From the NCBI RefSeq assembly GCF_009663145.1, contig NZ_VKHR01000053.1, positions 17 through 37,879 of the forward strand: 37,863 nucleotides of DNA, written 5' to 3'. This stretch comes from Shewanella sp. TC10. GTDB lineage: Bacteria; Pseudomonadota; Gammaproteobacteria; Enterobacterales; Shewanellaceae. This document shows, one piece after another, positions 34,198 through 37,863 of the stretch (position 1 is the first letter of the stretch; each line of letters opens with the position of its first letter). The translations under genes were made by a program, and so were the position numbers. The notes beneath the pieces were generated by a model, which was given only the letters and a program-made list of their open reading frames with translations, had not been told where the DNA came from and did not search any database.

Positions 34198-35435
34198 TAA
34201 TCGTTATCTCCAGCTGATGTTTGTGGTAACTCTAGCGCTAAGGTATTGATAAAATCAGATTTAAGCGTATCGGTAACCGCCTTAACATCCGAGTGAGTAT
34301 CAATAACTTGCTGCTCATCGGCTGTTAATGTTTCAGCTAGACTCAGCTGATAAGCTTGTGCATTAGCAATAGCGGCATCAATGCTTTGGGTAATCAAGGT
34401 TGCTGTAGCTGCATCATTTTCATCTACTAAATAATCATCAAAACCCAATCCATCTTCGCCTTCATACAAAGCTTTCAGGGCAATAAGGTTATTGGCAATA
34501 TTTTCGATGGAATAAGCTGATAAAGGGGATTCAACATCTTGCGGACAAACGCTAGTACCACAGGTATTGGCAAAGTAACCAAGTGGCGTTGCTATCTTGC
34601 CGTCCTTAGTAACACTGTCGATATAAAATAATGCATCGCTGAGCTTATTCACGGCTTCATGAACCGTCGCAAAACTACTGCCGGTTTCACCAGCGGATTT
34701 TAACGTGGCTGCGTAGCCATCATCACCACTCCACTCAGTGACTAATACGTTTGCATTCACATTGATATCGCGAGCGACTTCAGCGGCAAACTCACAACGA
34801 GCAAGACGACGAGATTCATCGGTGCGGTTATCCCAACCTTCAGGAGTGACACTGCCTGTACAGCTATGCTCTAGGCTTGGGTTATACAACAAATACTCAA
34901 GCGCTATCATACCTTTACGCGCTGGCGTTCGCGCAGAAATATCGTAAGGAACACCATTAATATCGTTATTTTCATAAGAAACGACATCTAAATCGACACC
35001 ACAACGACTCATCACTGGCCAAGAGTATATTTTGTTTCTTAATGCGCCATCATCATTTAATAGCGGCCCAATTTGCATCATTTCAACACGCTGCCATTGG
35101 TCCATTGCAGAGCGCCAACCTTGTTGCGCAGTTTCTGTGGCGGCTTGCAACCCTGCTGCATCAACCGATCCTTGCTGATTGCCTAACTCAGCAACACAAA
35201 GCGCTTCGATTTCGTTTGCTTGGGTCAAGCTCTTGGCAGCAAACTGCTGGAAAGTCGGTGTAATAACACCATCAACGATATTAGTAATTAATGCGCGCTG
35301 ATCAAAGTCTGAAGAAGTATCACCATTATTCCCGTAATCTGCACCTGCATCACTGCTTGTGCTTTCATTACAACCCACTAAAAATGTCGCACCAATGGCT
35401 AAAAATAATGCTGAAAATGAATGCTGTGGTTTCAT
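34197..35435 (-). CDS. Imelysin-family lipoprotein, IrpA/ICMP type
   Basis: The 412-residue protein has a lipobox (FLVGC, Cys22) and imelysin-type helical repeats, with QQGWRSAMDQWQRVEMMQIG and LRNKIYSWPVMSRCGVDLD. The site where the family usually has GxHxxE reads GMIALEYLLY, so the Glu is present but the His is replaced by Ile. Imelysins were named as insulin-cleaving proteases, but many are iron-regulated and thought to bind iron at the outer surface. The missing His argues against peptidase-like metal use here, or suggests a subfamily. The gene is second in the operon and ends in an overlap with the TonB receptor. AAGGGAA precedes the ATG. Confidence 0.9.
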   Translation of the reverse strand: MKPQHSFSALFLAIGATFLVGCNESTSSDAGADYGNNGDTSSDFDQRALITNIVDGVITPTFQQFAAKSLTQANEIEALCVAELGNQQGSVDAAGLQAATETAQQGWRSAMDQWQRVEMMQIGPLLNDDGALRNKIYSWPVMSRCGVDLDVVSYENNDINGVPYDISARTPARKGMIALEYLLYNPSLEHSCTGSVTPEGWDNRTDESRRLARCEFAAEVARDINVNANVLVTEWSGDDGYAATLKSAGETGSSFATVHEAVNKLSDALFYIDSVTKDGKIATPLGYFANTCGTSVCPQDVESPLSAYSIENIANNLIALKALYEGEDGLGFDDYLVDENDAATATLITQSIDAAIANAQAYQLSLAETLTADEQQVIDTHSDVKAVTDTLKSDFINTLALELPQTSAGDND

Positions 35436-35459
35436 AAAATTCCCTTACTCTAAAAACGA

Positions 35460-35495
35460 CAAAAGCTCGGCGTTTTTCAACGCCAAGCTTTTTAC
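35460..35495 (-). other. Hairpin between DUF4856 and imelysin genes
   Basis: AAAAGCT-C-GGCGTT, loop TTTC, AACGCC-A-AGCTTTTT forms a long stem in the 87-bp gap between the first and second operon genes. It could partially terminate transcription or stabilise the upstream message, so that the first gene would be expressed more highly than the rest. The T run on the coding strand is only four bases. Confidence 0.6.
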
Positions 35496-35522
35496 CTCAA
35501 TGAGGTCATATCACAATAGGAT

Positions 35523-37277
35523 TTACCAGTTAGCAACGTTATCTGCATCAAGAGAATAACTTGCTTGTAAAATGTCACGGGCCGCTTCTAAATCAGCAAT
35601 ATAGCCATCAACATCACCGGTTAATTCTGGAGCCATACCAAATAAATCATGCATGGTTTCAAAATCTTCATCACTGATTACGCCGTACTCACTGTACTGT
35701 AAACCCAATGCAAAGCCCTTCATTTCAGAATAGTGCTTTGATAGGTCTTCGTAATTGAAATCAGCACTGTCACCACCTGTTGCTAGTGGCTCTAAGTCTG
35801 CTGATACATCATTGATATAATGAATAACAGTAGCGACGATAGCATTTTCCCAAGCTTTAACACCTGCCATTGCATAGGTTTCAAGCTCTGTCATTTGAGC
35901 ATCAGTTAATGCGCTACCAACATTGTCATTAATGATTTTACGACCAGCAATAAAAGCTTCCATAGCTTGCATAGTGTAATCAGTAGGCATAGCGTTATCT
36001 GCTGTTCCTAAATCACGCTTTGCGGCATTTACAGATTGGCCAAAGTTATACTCTGAATGTAAATCAATTTTGCCGTCGCCATCAGTATCTTGAGAACCAT
36101 TCCAGTCAGCACGACCTTCGTCATCAGTCACTTTACCTGCAATTTCTACATCACTGTATTCAAGGTAGTTACGTGCCGCACCAAAGTAACCGAAACCTTC
36201 ATCAAATTGATGCTCAAGGTTGGTATACGCTGCGCCATCTTTTGCAGGGTTAATATTGTCTGTTGTTAAACCTTTACCTTCAGTGTCAGCACCAAAGTAA
36301 TCATCAGATGCTTGAGAGTAAGTGATAGACATAAGTAGGAACTTTTGAATTAACTGTGCTAAATCTACACCGTTTTCATCAAGGTATACTTTTGAGATGT
36401 CATTACCCAATACATCTTGGCGAACTTCACCGTTGATTTTAGCAACAGCGTTATCAGCTAAACGATCAAATAATGTGTCGATTAATGCAGAAGGAGTTGT
36501 TGAGCCTTTTTCGCCCCAACCAGCAAATGCGCCATTGTTCCAATCTTCGTGTTGTCCACCAGTATCATTACCAGCAACTTTACCCGTTAAGTTTTTATAA
36601 CCAGTAATATCTGACAGTAAACCGTCTTTAGAGTCATCGATGAAAGTAATTGGTAAATCAGGATATTGCGTTTCTTCATCAGGGTTGAAGAAGTAGTTAA
36701 GCTTGGCCAATACTTCATCTTTAGTCGCTAATTCATTGCTATCAATTTCAGCTTCTAATGTAGAAGAAATATACTGGTTTAACTCTGCAATTAAAATGTG
36801 ACGTGCAGTTTGGCCTGTGTATGAAACGCTTGATTCGCCATCATTCAGTTTACTATCGAAAGTATAACGATCCATGATGTCGTTAACTGTCACAGTAAGG
36901 TCTTTACTGAAGGTTTCACCTGCAGCATCGGTAGCTGTAACAGTTAAAGTGAATTCTGTCGTTTCAGCAGAATCTGCATCTAACGTTACGTCATCCATCA
37001 ATTTTAGTGTTGTACCATCAATAACAAACTGATCACTGGTTAATGTGAAAGTATGAGAATCACCAGAGTCACTATCAGTCGCAGTTAACGTACCTACAGT
37101 CGCACCCGCCATGTTTTCATCAACGGTAGAATTAGAAAGAGAGATATCAGTCGGTGCTGCGTTTGTTGGTTCTGTAGTGCCTGTATCAGAAGAGTCTGAA
37201 TCCGAACCGCCACATGCAGTAAGTAAGCCTAATGAAAGTGCGATAGTCGTCGCTAAAACTGTTTTATTAAGTTGCAT
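35523..37277 (-). CDS. DUF4856 lipoprotein with cadherin-like domain
   Basis: The 584-residue lipoprotein has the lipobox LLTAC (Cys21) and a Ser/Thr/Asp-rich linker, then a cadherin-like domain (about 40-135, with APTDISLSNSTVDENMAGAT and GDSHTFTLTSDQF). A DUF4856 domain follows (about 140-570), recognised by YTFDSKLNDGESSVSYTGQT at its start. DUF4856 proteins are often encoded with imelysins and TonB receptors, as here, and are thought to bind metal or chelate on the cell surface. DTDGDGKID is a possible calcium-binding loop. ATG at 37277 has AAGGGAA upstream, and the next upstream start at 37295 would displace the signal. It is the first gene of the operon. Confidence 0.88.
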   Translation of the reverse strand: MQLNKTVLATTIALSLGLLTACGGSDSDSSDTGTTEPTNAAPTDISLSNSTVDENMAGATVGTLTATDSDSGDSHTFTLTSDQFVIDGTTLKLMDDVTLDADSAETTEFTLTVTATDAAGETFSKDLTVTVNDIMDRYTFDSKLNDGESSVSYTGQTARHILIAELNQYISSTLEAEIDSNELATKDEVLAKLNYFFNPDEETQYPDLPITFIDDSKDGLLSDITGYKNLTGKVAGNDTGGQHEDWNNGAFAGWGEKGSTTPSALIDTLFDRLADNAVAKINGEVRQDVLGNDISKVYLDENGVDLAQLIQKFLLMSITYSQASDDYFGADTEGKGLTTDNINPAKDGAAYTNLEHQFDEGFGYFGAARNYLEYSDVEIAGKVTDDEGRADWNGSQDTDGDGKIDLHSEYNFGQSVNAAKRDLGTADNAMPTDYTMQAMEAFIAGRKIINDNVGSALTDAQMTELETYAMAGVKAWENAIVATVIHYINDVSADLEPLATGGDSADFNYEDLSKHYSEMKGFALGLQYSEYGVISDEDFETMHDLFGMAPELTGDVDGYIADLEAARDILQASYSLDADNVANW

Positions 37278-37349
37278 ATTATTCCCTTGATACAAAAGCT
37301 ACCGGCTCAAAGCCAAGATGTTAACAATTTATTACGTAAACAATAATCA

Positions 37350-37371
37350 AATGATAATGATAATTCATCTT
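37350..37371 (-). promoter_or_regulatory. Fur-like box upstream of iron operon
   Basis: Two perfect tandem GATAAT hexamers (37353-37358 and 37359-37364) followed by a weaker third unit lie about 75 bp upstream of the DUF4856 start. This resembles the Fur box array of GATAAT units, and iron repression of the operon is inferred from it. The third unit and the palindrome are imperfect. Confidence 0.65.
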
Positions 37372-37582
37372 ATTCGCAATATTTTTTAAGCAAAAACTAA
37401 ATTAAATACCTCTAACCCACAAAAAGCTAAGTGAATGAATTAAAAACAAATTAACCATATCTTTACTAAGGGAATTAAAATGCAGAGTAAGAAAAGCAGG
37501 TAGAGGTATAACTTAAATGATAAAAATCAGAAACATAACGCTTACAATGTAAATTTCATTGAGGAGGATTAAAAGTACTAAT

Positions 37583-37647
37583 AGCCAATTTAATGATGCA
37601 ATTGGCTGATAAGATCAAAAAGGACAACCCATTTGTAGAGTTGTTCT
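37583..37647 (-). terminator. Possible terminator of a gene right of the window
   Basis: AGCCAATT, loop TAATGATGC, AATTGGCT is a perfect 8-bp hairpin (37583-37607). Then AGGACAAC and GTTGTTCT form a second stem (37621-37647), with a T run on the minus strand just outside it. It may end a leftward transcript entering from the right, before the MITE inserted beside it. Confidence 0.5.
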
Positions 37648-37649
37648 AG

Positions 37650-37863
37650 GGCCTGTTGATCTTTGCAGGTTAAGTTTTGTTCGAAATAAAAGCGTTTTAA
37701 TCGAGGCGGATGAATTGATGCCTAGTCATCTAAGCAAAGTTCATTCAACAAAGAGTAAAACGCTTTTAGTCGAACCCTTCGGGCAGCGTTTGTTGGTCAT
37801 TTTTACTGCGTTATCGACTTTTTATGTAGAATAACTACACCACAAAGTCTCTGCCTTGTACAA
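37650..37863 (-). mobile_element. MITE family A, copy 3, cut by window end
   Basis: This copy is in the opposite orientation to copies 1 and 2 and begins GGCCTGTTGATCTTT with CTAG before it. It contains both hairpins and continues beyond the right end of the window. It matches copy 2 read on the other strand along its whole visible length, so it is probably intact. Confidence 0.88.

Overview
The window looks like chromosomal DNA of a marine gammaproteobacterium, most probably Shewanella. This is inferred from gene content and order: prfB-lysS with the classical RF2 frameshift, a fused formate dehydrogenase, a DUF3581 protein, a YjfB-like small protein and an imelysin/TonB-receptor iron operon. 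It also fits the moderate-to-low GC and the intergenic repeat types. No rRNA, tRNA, CRISPR array or prophage was seen.

Layout. 1-4530: a truncated mobile repeat, a DUF4287/DUF5655 protein, an outer-membrane barrel, a LysR regulator divergent from a repeat-containing lipoprotein, and a GNAT acetyltransferase. 4731-9050: rluF, a secreted esterase, and a divergent nimT/nimR-type transporter-regulator pair. 9300-13680: a small secreted protein, a PilZ protein, pyrC and a BamA/TamA-like barrel. 13680-16410: an accessory island made of two copies of an elaborate inverted-repeat element with nested stems, flanking one AT-rich unknown ORF. 16546-21100: lysS, prfB (programmed +1 frameshift) and a chemoreceptor. 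21301-21575: a complete 275-bp MITE. 21776-26035: one 1419-residue fusion of 2Fe-2S, GltD-like FAD/NAD(P), ferredoxin and Cys-type formate dehydrogenase modules. 26122-29600: ChrA, an OhrR-type MarR regulator, a YjfB-like protein, a LprI-MliC lysozyme-inhibitor fusion and a glycine-zipper protein. 29813-31893: DUF3581, a second MITE type and a fatty-acid hydroxylase. 31972-37277: a leftward iron-acquisition operon (DUF4856 lipoprotein, imelysin, TonB receptor) with a Fur-like box upstream. The window ends inside a third, inverted copy of the first MITE.

How genes work together. The DUF4856 lipoprotein, imelysin and TonB receptor form a Fur-type surface iron uptake set; the hydroxylase downstream may be co-transcribed. 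prfB and lysS form the conserved translation operon. NimR probably controls NimT. ChrA and the OhrR-type regulator suggest an oxidative or metal stress locus.

The best candidate for an undescribed system is the structured repeat at 13807-14854 and 15822-16404. Several stems keep their pairing and their loops while changing their paired bases between copies (compensatory change), which argues that the folded form, as RNA or extruded DNA, is under selection.
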